A DNA stretch of 64,000 nt from Ditylenchus dipsaci (GCA_004194705.1 SADC01000006.1:62001-126000), one strand, 5' to 3'. Shown: positions 30,382 through 41,880, counted from the first letter of the stretch. Notes: generated by a model not told the origin, from the sequence alone. Numbers and translations are program-made.

Positions 30382-33021
30382 GGCTAGGGGAGATTTGCCA
30401 AAAAACGAAATTTGCCAAAAACGAAATTTGCCAAAAACGAAATTTGCCAAAACGAAATTTGCCAAAACGAAATTGCCAAAACGAATTTGCCAAAACGAAA
30501 TTTGCCAAAACGAAATTTGCCAAAACGAAATTTGCCAAAACGAAATTTGCTAAAACGAAATTTGCCAAAACGAGATTTGCCAAAACGAAATTTGCCAAAA
30601 CGAAATTTGCCAAAACGAAATTGCCAAAACGAAATTTGCCAAACGAAATTTGCCAAACGAAATTTGCCAAAAGACAACAGGGGGGACCAAGGCAGTTTTC
30701 TACGTTTTTTTTTCGAATATTTTAGATCGTGTCCAAAACCACCCCAAGACCGACCAAAACAACCCCAACCACTCAAAACACCCAAACTTCCTAAAAATGT
30801 TAGTTTCTTCTAACTACTGCTTTGGGTGGCGGTAAATTGATCTAAAAAATTTCGACCCAAGTGGACGAATCACTTGTTTAGCTAATACGTGAATTACCAG
30901 TAAACCTGAGGTTGTATTATAGAAAAGATTAAAATTATATGACTTACAGGAACCCCAGTTTTGAGTAGTTTCGTATCTAGTAAAGTCTCCATGTGCATGG
31001 AGGTGGTTAGTACCAAGAAATTGGTATCCAGTGGTTATACCAAGGCAGTGACGGGTATCGGTTACTCAGGTGGAAGTGCTTAGGGAATGGTACTTGGGTG
31101 CTGGTAGAATGCTCTGGGTAGTGGTATCTTGATGTAGTACTCAGTTGCAGTACCCGAGTTGCATATTAGACCATTAAAACCAAGTGGTCGTTCACTTGGA
31201 TCAAAAATTTTTACGTTCTTCATGTTCCAAAACTTGTTTTCTGGACTAATTCGGACAAGCTGAAGTTGGTTTGACAGTGGTAAAATAAAGTTTGTTGTCC
31301 ACTTAACTGAATCTTAACTGAAGTTGGAAATTTAAATTAACCGTGCAGCTAGTCATTTTTTCAGATGACCATCTTTTTTTAAAACCTTACTTCTCAATTT
31401 TTACAATGAACACTCCAAACAAATCTTCAAGAAAATTTATTTAACACATCGAGCAAACAACAAAGCACAACACACCTCAGAATGATTTGGATTCTTCAAG
31501 TAGACTTCATCAAAAGCGAGATCGTCAAGTTGAATTTGATCGATTGAATTTGCAACTCAGCCAAGCTGTTGCTGATTTCCTCTGAATTGAATGCCTGCAA
31601 AAGCTTCTTTGATTCCCTCAATTTTCTTACGCTGAGTAGCAGTACTTGCTCCAACAAGACCGACACCTTGGTGAAAGCCGAATTGCCTGCTATAAGACAC
31701 TTGTCCTAAATTTAGTGTTACATTTTTGAAACTCGACAATAGAATAAACAATATTTTGGGATACCTAGCTCGACTTGAAGTGATACAGAAGCCATAGTCT
31801 TTAAGATTCTTCATAATTGCTTGGACAAAGTGGAACACAAGTCTTATGTTTCACCGTATGCATGACACCTAAAATCAGATCAAAAAGAATGAGAAAGAAA
31901 CTTTTTAGATAGCGTGCGAACCTCCAAAAAATTCCAGAATCGAAGGACAAGAATGGCCTACCGTTGAGCAGTTTTAAGTCGTTTGGAACCTCTAAATGCA
32001 TTGGCCCTGTTTTTCCTTTGGGTACTGGAAAACCTCGCTAAATAAAGGTAAACATAAATTGCATTAGTTAAATTCCACATACATGTTTTTTCCAACTGCA
32101 AAAACTCTGTCCATGTTCTGTTCCTTCATTTACTGCGATGATCCCGGGGTGTGATCCAGCTAGAGCCTGAGTTCGTGCTTTCTTGGCGTCATCCTCACCG
32201 ATCTTCTCTCAGCAACTGCTTTCCCTTTTTCATAATTTGTCGCCTTCTCAATAGCACCAGATTCGCATGATGGAGATGGCGGCCACGATGTTGAATGTAT
32301 TCGCCTAGATTCCCTGAAGCAAAAATAATAAAAATGTAAGATATTGAGGAAACTACCGATCCAAACCGACATCTTGCATCCACGGTGACGACGGTCTGTG
32401 CAGTAATATACTGATGCATCCCTCTTATTGACTTCACCATTGTTTGTATAGTGTCAAGAGTGGTTGAGAAGCCAAAGTAAAAGGAGTAGCCTGTAGAACG
32501 ATATAATTCAAACACTAACGCGTCTAAAAGCTTACCACCGATTGCAAGCATTCTCTTCTTTCTTGAGCTTTCCATCATATCGATTCTTGGTGGATCTGGA
32601 TAAACTTCTATTTGCCCTACATCTGGCGTACTTCCTTCGCTATCGCTGGAATGCTTTAATTCGCTCATGCTGTCTAAATATGTGTATCAGTGAAAAGAAA
32701 CAACTGCTGAAGTCAATGACGCAAATTAACTAAAGATATTCCGACAGCCTATCTAAATTTGCCGTATATCGTTTTGCAAAATTTCGTTTTGGCAAATTTC
32801 GTTTTGGCAAATTTCGTTTTAGCAAATTTCGTTTTGGCAAATTTCGTTTTGGCAAATTTCGTTTTGGCAAATTTCGTTTTGGCAAATTTCGTTTTGGCAA
32901 ATCTCGTTTGGCAAATTTCGTTTTTGGCAAATTTCGTTTTGGCAAATTTCGTTTTTGGCAAATTTCGTTTTGGCAAAACGTACATTTGGCAAATTTCGTT
33001 TTTGGCAAATCTCCCCTAGCC
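30382..33021 (-). mobile_element. 2640-bp transposon with iteron TIRs and 8-bp TSD
   Basis: Ends GGCTAGGGGAGATTTGCC and GGCAAATCTCCCCTAGCC, flanked by perfect GTAAAATA at 30374-30381 and 33022-33029. Each terminus is a tandem array of about 15-bp TTTGCCAAAACGAAA units (about 19 left at 30395-30668, about 16 right at 32770-33008, inverted). After the left array comes the GGGGGGACCAAGGC word. An intron-bearing gene occupies the minus strand. Long TIRs made of direct repeats recall Foldback/Galileo (P superfamily); I could not assign the superfamily. Confidence 0.9.
31560..32668 (-). CDS. unrecognised spliced gene inside the iteron transposon
   Basis: Start ATG at 32668 (MSELKHSSDSEGSTPDVGQ). 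Likely introns: after 32535 to 32491, 32346-32304 and 32086-32042 (CAT|GTATGT..TTTAG|CGAG), then 31962-31868 and 31704-31650, all GT-AG. Readable segments include RKKRMLAIGGYSF, IEKATNYEKGKAVAE, KIGEDDAKKARTQALAGSHP, KGKTGPMHLEVPNDLKLLNG and, at the end, ASTATQRKKIEGIKEAFAG. The frame changes once inside the exon near 32207, so either an exon edge is misplaced or the gene is broken. No BED, THAP or DDE motif is visible. It could be a transposase of unknown type, an accessory gene, or a captured host fragment. Confidence 0.5.
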
Positions 33022-33029
33022 GTAAAATA

Positions 33030-33411
33030 TCGATTACCGACGGTCAATGAATTTTTTTTTTTGAAAATTTTGATTCCAAATCGTTAGGTTTCAGGTAAAA
33101 GTTTCTGAAAGTCCGACCCTGATACCAAAATCTCATCCTGAATACGAATCCGTTGAATCAGATCAAAAAATAAAATTTTTTTGGGCTGATATATATAGCT
33201 TATTTGAGTAGATAGACCAGGAGTTTAGCCATTTACCTATTTTAGTAGATATCTCAGTCTATAAAAAATATTTTGATCTGATCTCAACGTATCGGATTCA
33301 GGATGAGATTTTGATGTTAGGGTCGACTTTCCAGAAACTTTTACCCTAAAACTTGACGATTTTGATCAAAAATTTCAAAAAAAAAATTCATGACCGTCGG
33401 TAATCGATAGC
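33030..33411. mobile_element. TA-flanked foldback MITE beside the iteron transposon
   Basis: Ends TCGATTACCGACGGTCA and TGACCGTCGGTAATCGA next to TA, with long arms (AATCTCATCCTGAATACGAA / TCGGATTCAGGATGAGATT). The iteron element inserted at its left edge; both lie within an RRM copy 1 exon. Confidence 0.8.
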
Positions 33412-34419
33412 CGCCAGTTAGAATGCATGCAGTGACTGGTCATAGTTGTTGGCGACAGATTCCCCACATAAGCGTCAACTCTTTAGGGGACAATGCGCCT
33501 TATTGCAACCTGGTTTCATCGATTACATGGACATTCGACGCTAGGCCTTTATTCATCTGAACTGTGAACTAGCAACAGTGAAAAAATGTAAGAAAGAAAC
33601 CCGCCTCAGTCTGGTCAGAAAAATGAATAAATCCGCAATTATACCCTTGTTGGATCACGCCTCAGTTGACAATTAATCACCTTCCAAAACGAGAGAAGTA
33701 GGCTTCCAACGACTTTTGTGTGCGAAGATGGCGACAGCTCAGTTACCAAAAAGCTAATTTCTTCAAGCGGGCGAATAATGACTTGTCGATTACTGATTAG
33801 ATGAGGCTGAGAATTTACTACCTTTCCCAACTAAAATAGGGTCTATATGTAAAATAATCATGCACATTTCACATACCGGCTTCCTTGTCAGCAAAGGCAA
33901 CATAGCCATGCTCTCTGGGATCTCACCGTATTTGCGTCCCTCACGATTTTTACAGATAGAACCATGCATAATGAGAGAGAAGTACTGACAAACTGATTCT
34001 TCTGTAGCATCTACTGGCAGATCTCCGACAAAAAAGCTGTGTGGGTACCGACGAAAAGAGCTGACTGACCAACGCTACCGAAGAAAGACTGTCCCGTGCT
34101 ACTACCGATCTGCTTTGCATACACTTGATTGAAAAAAGAACTGCCGCAAGATTGCTTATTGAACGAAAAGGACTTTTATACGACATGTAACAGATCGAGG
34201 ATCAGAACACTTTTGCAAAACGCTCTTTACCAGATGGGACTTCAAGAAACGAATCTAAAATATATTTACGAGACTGATCAGCCTATAGAATAAGATCAAT
34301 TTACCCACCATTATTCTTTCCAGACTATATCAGCCAACCTTTTATATAGCTTGAGCACAGGAACAACTTATAACTTAAATAAAAAGAATGAAGCGACTTC
34401 GGCTTAGATATTACTAGTC

Positions 34420-34690
34420 TCTGTTACGTTGTAGCGCAGAATCTTTGGCACTTTTGAGCTATCACACAGCTCATTTAACCGACACCCCTGAGACAAGTAT
34501 CGATTTTAAGATTCGTCGTGTAGAATTTTTCGGCACGTCTTGGTATTTTTGAGCGTTTATGTTGGGGATAATCGGTTTTTTGTGAACTTTTTGGAACGAA
34601 GTCAGGAAAAGCTCTCTGTTACGGTATAGAGCAAACGCTCGGTTACATTTTGAGCTATCACATGGCTCATTTGACCGACATATTTGAATG
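34420..34690. repeat. direct duplication of about 65 bp
   Basis: CTCTGTTACG...GAGCTATCACACAGCTCATTTAACCGACA at about 34422-34487 recurs at about 34613-34680, spaced about 190 bp. No coding content; a GC-richer TTTCGGGG stretch follows to 34830. Confidence 0.6.
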
Positions 34691-35017
34691 GCGATTAGAG
34701 ACAGAAAAATGCCGGTCGTCGGGTTTCGGGGCGGGGTTTTTAGCTCTTGAATTCGGTCGGGTTTCGGTTACGCCAAAAAAATTTCGGGGCCCGCGGGGGC
34801 CCGTCCTAAATTTCGGGTTTTGTGAAAAGCGTAAAAGTCGAACGAAAATGGATACTTTTCACAAAAATTTACTGTAGTTTTCGATTTTTTGATACTAATC
34901 ATAAAGAACATCAGATTTCAACCTATTAAACCAAAATTTTGAGATTTTACTAACTGAGTCCAAAATCAATATTTTATTGACAACCATCATGTCTCATATT
35001 TATTGGCTACCAACATA

Positions 35018-35199
35018 CAGTCGACGCTCTCCATAACGGACCCGAAGGGGCCGACTTTTTCGTCCGTTATAGAGAGCGTCCGTTGTGTAGAGCGTCGATT
35101 TAGGTCAAATTATACTAACTCTGACCAAATCGGCCAAATTTTTGTCCGTTATGGAGAGGTGTCCGTTATGGAGGGGTCCGTTATGGAGAGCGTCGACTG
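35018..35199. mobile_element. CAGTC-group MITE, 'CTCTCCATAACGGAC' word
   Basis: TA|CAGTCGACGCTCTCCATAAC ... GTTATGGAGAGCGTCGACTG|TA, with extra internal TCCGTTATGGAGAG copies. Confidence 0.9.
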
Positions 35200-35209
35200 T
35201 ATACATTAC

Positions 35210-36180
35210 ACAACAAAAAAAACTTCCTAGTAACAATAAATGATTGGTGAATAGATGTCCAGGTAGGTAGGTAAATAGGAAAGTTAACTGTTTCATTCAA
35301 TTCACATTCCAGGAACAAGTGGTGCAAACTTTCGAAGGTGAGTTTAGTCGATTTGTACAAGAAGTAGTTATTTTGGTACGAAAAATACAATTTGTTATAA
35401 AATTTGAAAAATTGTACCGACCGTTGTACCGAGTCGTAGGTTGTACCGACTCGTTGTACCGAGTCTGATGGTTGCAGTATTTTTTTTCCTTGAATGATAG
35501 TCATAAACCATTTTCTATAGCACCTTCAATCCTTTTAGGGTGGGTAAGAGAAAACCTGTATCTCGCTCATTGGGGTCCACCGCCAGAATCCGAAATTTTC
35601 GATTTGTTTAAAGTGATTTTCGATTTAGTTTAAAGTGATTTTAAATCATCTAGCTCATTCAGAATCGTGTCCTAGAAACGGTTTGATATTGCTAAAACAG
35701 CGATCGACTCGCAGGAACCACAGTTTTAATGTAGTTCTGTGCCTCGCTCTGGTTGTTGTAATTAGGTAGTGGTACTCAGCGCTCTTCTCTACTTCTAAAT
35801 CCATCTTATGCAACGAACCCAAAAGGGTATCCACTTATATTATGATGTGGTTTACGTGGTGAATTTTTTTCGTCATCAAATCCACCTAAATTTTAGATTT
35901 GTTAATTATTTTTGGGATTACATAACATATGTAAGATTTAGGTGTTTTTGGCTTTGATTCTATTTTGTTTCTTTTGTGTGCGATTTGCTTCGAGTTATAC
36001 ACTCTCTTTATCTCTAGTTTTTGAATAGGCGTAATGAAACTTTTTTCCGAAGTGAAAAGATGATAGAATCTTCTGCCGAGCAAGCCCTCGCTGTTGGACT
36101 TGACAAGAGGCACAAGTTGACCAGATTTTCGCAAGGTGCGTCAGCCACCTCACAAGGCCGTCTGTGAAAAAAGTCGCGTG
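35210..36180. other. no gene seen
   Basis: AT-rich; four TTGTACCGAGTC-like units at 35420-35465 are the only patterned stretch. Confidence 0.45.
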
Positions 36181-36189
36181 TGGTCCGTA

Positions 36190-36440
36190 ATTGGTGCAAG
36201 AAGGATTGGAACATAGTTTTGTCAAACTGGGACCTACCGCGTAAAGAAGCTCTGGTATGCATGCTTTTTTTCATGCATCCAGAGTCACTTTCGAGTGATT
36301 GTTGTCTAAGGTATGTGAGTGCCGCATCTCAACTTCAAGCCATAGCTTCCTGCGCCCCCGAAGGGGGCACAGGAGCTGAGAGTCAGAGATGCGCGCACGC
36401 ACATACCTCAGACATGATTTCGAGATGTACTCTTAATCAT
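36190..36440. mobile_element. foldback family R3, copy 2
   Basis: Same parts as 25940-26185: CTCTGGTATGCATGC, GGTATGTGAGTG, GC hairpin CTGCGCCCCCGAAGGGGGCACAGG, then GAGATGCGCGCACGCACATACC. Confidence 0.85.
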
Positions 36441-36659
36441 AAATTGCATAAAAGTCTCTTTTGCAAAGTCCCATGTAGAAAAACATGTTATACATTCGAC
36501 TTATAATATAAGCACACATAGATAGTATCACTTCATTCTCTTGCTTATTTATCATAAATTTACTGTAACAGTATATGTAATGGCACTCTAAACAGCGTAA
36601 ATAAAACTTGTTTACTATTTAACTTTTCAGTAAGTGCATTCTGGGCCATAAACGTTCTT

Positions 36660-36790
36660 ATGGTGTGTTTCCGGGGTGTTTCGGCCGGGGTGTTTTGGCG
36701 GGGGTTGTTAGGCAGGGGTGATTTCGGCGGGGGTGTTTCAGCCGGACGTGATTTCGGCGGAGTGTTTCGGGGTGGAGCCGCACTTTGAGG
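36660..36790. repeat. iteron array GGGGTGTTTCGGCCG
   Basis: Seven or eight variable 14-16 bp units (GGGGTGTTTCGGCCG, GGGGTGTTTTGGCGG, GTGATTTCGGCGG). GC-rich, directly 3' of RRM copy 2. No inverted partner found. The proline-rich frame across it is an artefact. Confidence 0.7.
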
Positions 36791-36954
36791 GGGAAACACC
36801 CTGTCCCCTACAACGACTCACACTCTTTATTCAACACACATAAGGTAGATTTTCAAATAATTAGGTAACATCCTGACACTCTTTATTAACACACAATACA
36901 ACCTCTATTACACTTTTACATTTTCAATAAACATATATTTGTATAGCTATAGTT

Positions 36955-38670
36955 TTTTTCGAAACGTAGCAGAGGAAGCATTGTCACGAACACCGGAAGT
37001 TCGACACTGAGCACCCTGCCATCAACCACGTGAGACACCCCCGCAAAGCTTTTGCCCTGAAAATAGTGAAAAATTTCGCACAAAGGTAGTGAGAAACCGC
37101 TAGCTAACTGTTACCTCATTCGGAGAAGAATATGCTACATAGCCAAAGCCCTTGATTGCCCGTTCATTTGATTCAACTTCACTTCAGAACTGACAACAGA
37201 CCCAAACTTGGAGAATTCTTCATAAAGCATCAGATCTGTAGTACTAGGCGTCAAAACTCCAACGAATAGAGTAGATGCAGCTTCAATATTCTTGTTTGCA
37301 GACTTTGCATAAATTCGCTTGCCATCGATAAAAAGTGGTCGAGATGCCAGTGCAGCATTCAACTGAAATTCGAATCTTACAACGAATAACTATTTCAAGT
37401 CTCTACCCCTTGAAGTGAAGAAAAAACCACCCATCCATGGCAGAGCAGTTGGTTTGTCTGTTTGTCCCGAGCAATATTACATGGTATACTGGTCCAAATC
37501 GCTCAAAGTATTTCCGCAGGGAATCGTCGGTCACGTTCGGAGTCAATTAGCAGCGAAGAGCGTACTCATGGGTATTATAACTGATCTTGATTTCTTCCCA
37601 TCTATAATGTGCGGCAGTGAACGCACAGCGTTGTCTAACTTAAAAAAAATCAATAAAAGATCAAAATTTCATGAAAAACGATTCAAACCACCTGTTGCGA
37701 GATGCGAAAGCAACATAGCCAAAGCAGCGAGAATGTCCAGTCTGTCTGTCGTGCATCACTTCTGCTCGCAATAGATACCGAACGAGATAGAACGAGTTCA
37801 ATGACTGGTCAGTAGTAGTCGCGACAGATTTCCCACATGAAGCGTCAATTCTCTTGGAACCGAGGGCGTGCAAGTTTAACTTGCTTCCATCGATCCACAT
37901 GCATCTTCGATACTAAATTCCAGATCCACCTTAACGTGAATGAAAAGCAATTAAATAAAAGAAAGCAACACACCTCATTGTCATCCAAAAAATTGACAAG
38001 CAACAATTTATTCTCTTGATTGGATCACGCTTAAAATTGCACCCCAACACCTTTCCGAAAAACGAGGAAGTAGGCTCGCAACGGACTCTACAGTAGATGA
38101 TGGTGACAACTCCGTCACCACAAAACGGATTTCTTGAATTGGAGAATGGTCACTGGTCGATTGCCGATCAGATGTGGCTGAGAATTCAATGCCCTTCTCT
38201 AACTGAAAAAGAAAAAATTTACAGATTATAGATACAAGACTTTATCAATACCGCTTCTTTGTCGCAAAGACCACAAGCCATGCTCTTTAGATTCTCCCGT
38301 CTTTGCATCCCTTCACTATTTTAACAGAAAGAAGCATTCCACACTGAGAGAAATGCTGATGAAGTGATTCTCTGTGACATCTAATGGCAGATTTTTGACC
38401 AAGAGGCTTATGGTATGGACGTACGGAGCTGACTTGACTAATGCCACCGAAGAGAGAATGTTGCATTGCCATCACCCGACAACTTCGAATCTAATTGCTT
38501 GGAAAAAGAAAAGCCACAAGAATTGCCCATCGGACGAAGAGGACTGATGCGGCAGGCAAAGGTGGAGGCGCTAGGACATCTATGCCAAAAAACAACTTTT
38601 ACCACATTTGACTTGAATAGACGAAGCTGAATTGGTTTTAGAAGTGGAACTACGATCTGATGAAGTTGAA
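36955..38670 (-). pseudogene. multi-RRM RNA-binding protein, copy 2
   Basis: About five RRMs in order: LLVKNLPLDVTE...ESLHQHFSQCGMLLSVKIVK (about 38405-38300); RFVVTELSPSST (about 38130-38090); AEVMHDRQTGHSRCFGYVAF (about 37750-37690); PNVTDDSLRKYFERFGPVYH (about 37545-37480); and ASRPLFIDGKRIY then STLFVGVLTPSTTD...EVKLNQMNG with KGFGYVAYSSPNE one base out of frame (37350-37110). The last block, AGVSHVVDGRVLSVEL, ends near 36965. Introns are short with GT-AG ends. RRM1 and several others need 1-nt shifts. A canonical family member would be a nuclear or cytoplasmic RNA binder of hnRNP/TDP-43-like type. The gene is either decayed or affected by sequence error. Confidence 0.75.
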
Positions 38671-38963
38671 CTAACCAACATGATTTCTGATATAGCGATC
38701 TTTCTTGAAAAACGACCTGAGCACAGCAACAATTTTACAACCTAAAAACAATAAAATGATTTAATCGCAGCAATGTCTAAAAGCGATCAGATTCTGACAG
38801 CAATCTTTGTCGAACACTAATAGTCTGAAAATTTTAACGTGTGACTGCCATATTATTCATTTTTTCCGCCATTGCCAGCTTTACATAAAAACGTCTATGT
38901 TTACAGGACTATGTCTTTAAATGTCGAGTTGTGTTTAATTGAAATATAATGTGTGGCGATATA

Positions 38964-40153
38964 CAGTAGCGGAAAAAAGTGATGACTCAAGCATAAAGTT
39001 TGCGTATTTTGCTCATATCTCCCGACTACATGCATTCTTTGATTTAAACATATATAAGCAAGAATGATCTTCGGAATCTCAGCTACATTTTGAGTACAAA
39101 TACGTATATGTATGATAAGCAATCAGAAACTTTTTAATGTTTTTCAAAATGCACTCAAATTTTGAGGCGGAAAAAAGTGATGACTCAAATCCTTTTCTAT
39201 GATGTTTTATCGTCATTTTATGTCAATGGCCAATTTTTAAATGTTTATTCGTAAGCCCTGTTTCTCAGCTACAATTTGGATGTCAAACTTACTTTTATAA
39301 TTATTCTAGGAGAAGTTATGCCATCAAGATAAAAGCGTTAATTTCTAGTCAAAATAAAGGAAAATCCAAGGAAAATGACTGTTTAGACACATAAATAATA
39401 GCTTTCTCAAAAAATGTTGATTAAAGAGAACATTCGATGCACCATTCGAAAGCTCTTTGATTTCTCTACACAATGAAATGTTGACTGCTTTTTTTAGAAA
39501 AATACAGCGCTGAGAAACGGACGGTTGAATTTCGACAAGACAAAAAAACCCCTGTTTTTGCCTTATTTTTAGCCTTTTTTGTCTTGTCGAAATTCAACCG
39601 TCCTTTTCTCAGCGCTGTATTTTTTCTAAAAAAAGCAGTCAACATTTCATGTTTAGAGAAATCAAAGAGCTTTCGAATGGTGCATTGAATGTTATCTTTT
39701 CATCGACATTTTTTGAAAAAAAAGCTAGCATTAGTGTCTAAACAGTCATTTTCCTTGGATTTTCCTTTATTTTGACTAGAAATCGACGCTTTTATCTTGA
39801 TGGTCATAAATTTTTCTAGAATAATTATTAAAAATAGTTTGACATTCCAAATTGTAGCTGAGAACAGGCTACGAATAAACATTTAAAATAGCCATAGACA
39901 TAAAATAACGATGAAACATCATAGAAAAGGATTTGAGTCATCACTTTTTTCCGCCTAAAATTTGAGTGCATTTTGAAAAACAATTAAAAGTTTCTGATTC
40001 CTTATCATACATATACGTATTTGTACTCAAATATAGCTGAGATTCCGGCGATCATTCTTGTTTATATATGTTAAATCAAAGAATGCATGCAGTCGGGAGA
40101 TATGAAGCAAAATGCAAAACTTATGCTTGAGTCATCACTTTTTTCCGCTACTG
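38964..40153. mobile_element. 1190-bp Tc1/mariner-type foldback with IR/DR ends
   Basis: An almost complete palindrome between TA dinucleotides. Each end begins CAGTAGCGGAAAAAAGTGAT, and a second direct copy (GGCGGAAAAAAGTGATGACT) lies about 205 bp inward, so both arms have an outer and an inner repeat as in IR/DR Tc1 elements. The centre (about 39525-39600) is a hairpin around CGACAAGACAAAAAA. No transposase frame. Confidence 0.9.
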
Positions 40154-40379
40154 TAGTTTTACGGTGTCAACTGTCTTTAGATCGTTAAAATTAGTGAAGA
40201 AACAAGTTTTAGAACCCAAAAACGAGAAAAAAATTCGACCCAAGCAAGTGGACGACCACTTTGTTCGGTTGGTGTGTGGATTATCCAGCAGAGCTGAGGC
40301 TGAATAACCGAAAACTTTTTAAATAACATAAGTTCTTCACAAGACAAAAAAATTAATTTGAAAATAATTTGTGGACGAA

Positions 40380-40425
40380 TTGACCGTAGACGAATTGACC
40401 GTGGACGAATTCACCGCACGCCATT
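40380..40425. repeat. iteron array GTGGACGAATTGACC
   Basis: Three 15-bp direct units; a foldback with AACTCAAGTTTTA motifs follows (40450-40660). No inverted iteron partner seen. Confidence 0.6.
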
Positions 40426-41099
40426 TTCGAGACTTAATCAGGGTAAAACTTGAGTTTAGTGAACTCAAGTCGTTTTCATGAGTTTTTGTAGGAAAAAACG
40501 GGTCTGAATTTCATTTACTTACACATTAAACTCAAGTTCTTGTTCTTGAAAACCCGTTTTTCAAAACTTTAAATTGCTTTTTATAATCGAGAACCACCTT
40601 GAGTTTTATTAACTCAAGTTTTATCTTGAGTTTGACATTGAGTTCTGAAAACACTGTACCAATGTTAGCAATTTGATTTTCATTGCTGAAGTCATCAAAT
40701 TTTCGGCAGGCAAATCTGCAGTGTGATTCTCTAAAAATAATGCCGATCCTAATAATGCCTAACAATGATACTATACAACTAGAACTTTTTATTATACTCT
40801 ACTTCAATCCGACTTACTCTTTTTTAGAAAATAAACTTTTGAACAATTTCTGCAGCACTAGGCGCTAAGAAGCTTCACTATAGAATAAATCCTAAGAGTA
40901 CAGGAGGAGCATTTCTCATTGAGCTAATTTCTCAGCATTCGACTGAATTTGACCCAATAATTAAGACCAGATTCAAATGAATTGAGATCACCAAATTTGG
41001 CTGCTTAAGTGAATGGCCGTAGCAATTGAACTTAAATTACGGACACTGAATACCACACAAAAGCCCTAAAATAATCCACGGCCAAATTTTAGAACACAC

Positions 41100-41192
41100 C
41101 CATTCGTCAAATCAGCTTGGGAAACCAAGGCAATTTTTTATAAAAAAAATCGCCTTGGTCCCCCAAGCTGATTTGAATGAGGGATGTGTTCC
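41100..41192. repeat. short foldback, 'CAGCTTGGGG' family
   Basis: AATCAGCTTGGGAAACCAAG and CTTGGTCCCCCAAGCTGATT around a poly-T/A centre. Confidence 0.8.
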
Positions 41193-41499
41193 GAAATTGC
41201 TCCTCATCCACTTTAGTACTCAATTTTAAATATAATTTCTCATAATTAACAAAATTGCATTTCAGTTGTTCCGCCAGTCCTGCACCCAGTCGCAATAAAC
41301 AAGTTACCTGAAAAATTCTCCCATTGTAATGAATCTCCTAAAAGTGCTGATTTTTCACCCACATTATGCAACAATTATCTTGCAAAAAAACTCCAGGGCA
41401 GGTATTCAGACCCTGGATCATGGATCAGGATCAAGGATTATCATTGATCTCTGATCCGTATTCAAACTCTTGATCAATGATGGGTAAGAAGGCGATTTT

Positions 41500-41880
41500 C
41501 GCCACGGCACTGCTCCACGCCCCAGTAATTTCCAGACCTTCGCCCCGGTACCGCCTCATGCCCCGAGGCAAACCAGGCCACCGCCCCAGCACCGCACCAC
41601 GCCCCGGCGGCGCAAGATTATCGCCCCGGAACCGCTGCATGCCCCGGGAGCCCCGCGCCGGTTTATGATGCATTGCCGTGGTTTTTTAAGCTGTTATTAT
41701 GATTCAGCCCGTTCATAATGCAATTTTTATTGAAATTCAAAAAATTGAAGCCTTTTTGCAAAGTTTAGAACAAGTAAACAGGCTCCGGAGCGCTCCATAC
41801 CCCGCCCCAGCCCAACGCTTTGCCTCGCCCCGCCCCGCGCCCCGGCCTATTTTTCGCGCCCGGCACCTCCCCACACAACA
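41500..41880. repeat. GC-rich repeat units CGCCCCGGNACCGC
   Basis: Three about 43-bp units at 41536-41655 (CGCCCCGGTACCGCCTCATG, CGCCCCAGCACCGCACCACG, CGCCCCGGAACCGCTGCATG). A second GC-rich patch (CGCCCCGCCCCGCGCCCCGG) lies at 41795-41870. Far above local GC; the frames through it look non-coding. Confidence 0.6.

Larger units (their letters stand above)
29550..34330 (-). pseudogene. multi-RRM RNA-binding protein, copy 1 (interrupted)
   Basis: Diverged duplicate of the gene at 36.96-38.7 kb; coding blocks near 34190-33890, 33835-33640, 33560-33413 plus 30373-30270, 30220-29990, 29940-29700 and 29640-29555. RRM signs: FFVGDLPVDATEESVCQYFS (RNP2, copy of RRM1) with VLSVKIVRD and EHGYVAFADKEA (RNP1); FLVTELSPSSHTK (RRM2); and in the last RRM EVKLDQMTGN followed, one base out of frame, by MGFGFVSYYSPNE. 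Domain ends have an xxHxIxxRxV form as in hnRNP- or TDP-43-like RRMs. Many 1-nt frame breaks and a 3-kb insertion (30382-33411) split the third block. An AATAAA on this strand lies near 29466-29471. It is either a pseudogene or poor sequence; the insertion favours decay. Confidence 0.75.

Noticed and set aside
30395..33020. Open frames of repeated NFVLA or KFRFG type on both strands
   Set aside because: They are translations of the 15-bp iteron arrays; the unit length is a multiple of three, which keeps frames open by chance.
36560..36799. Proline-rich minus-strand protein
   Set aside because: Produced by the GC-rich iteron array; no splice context or conservation.
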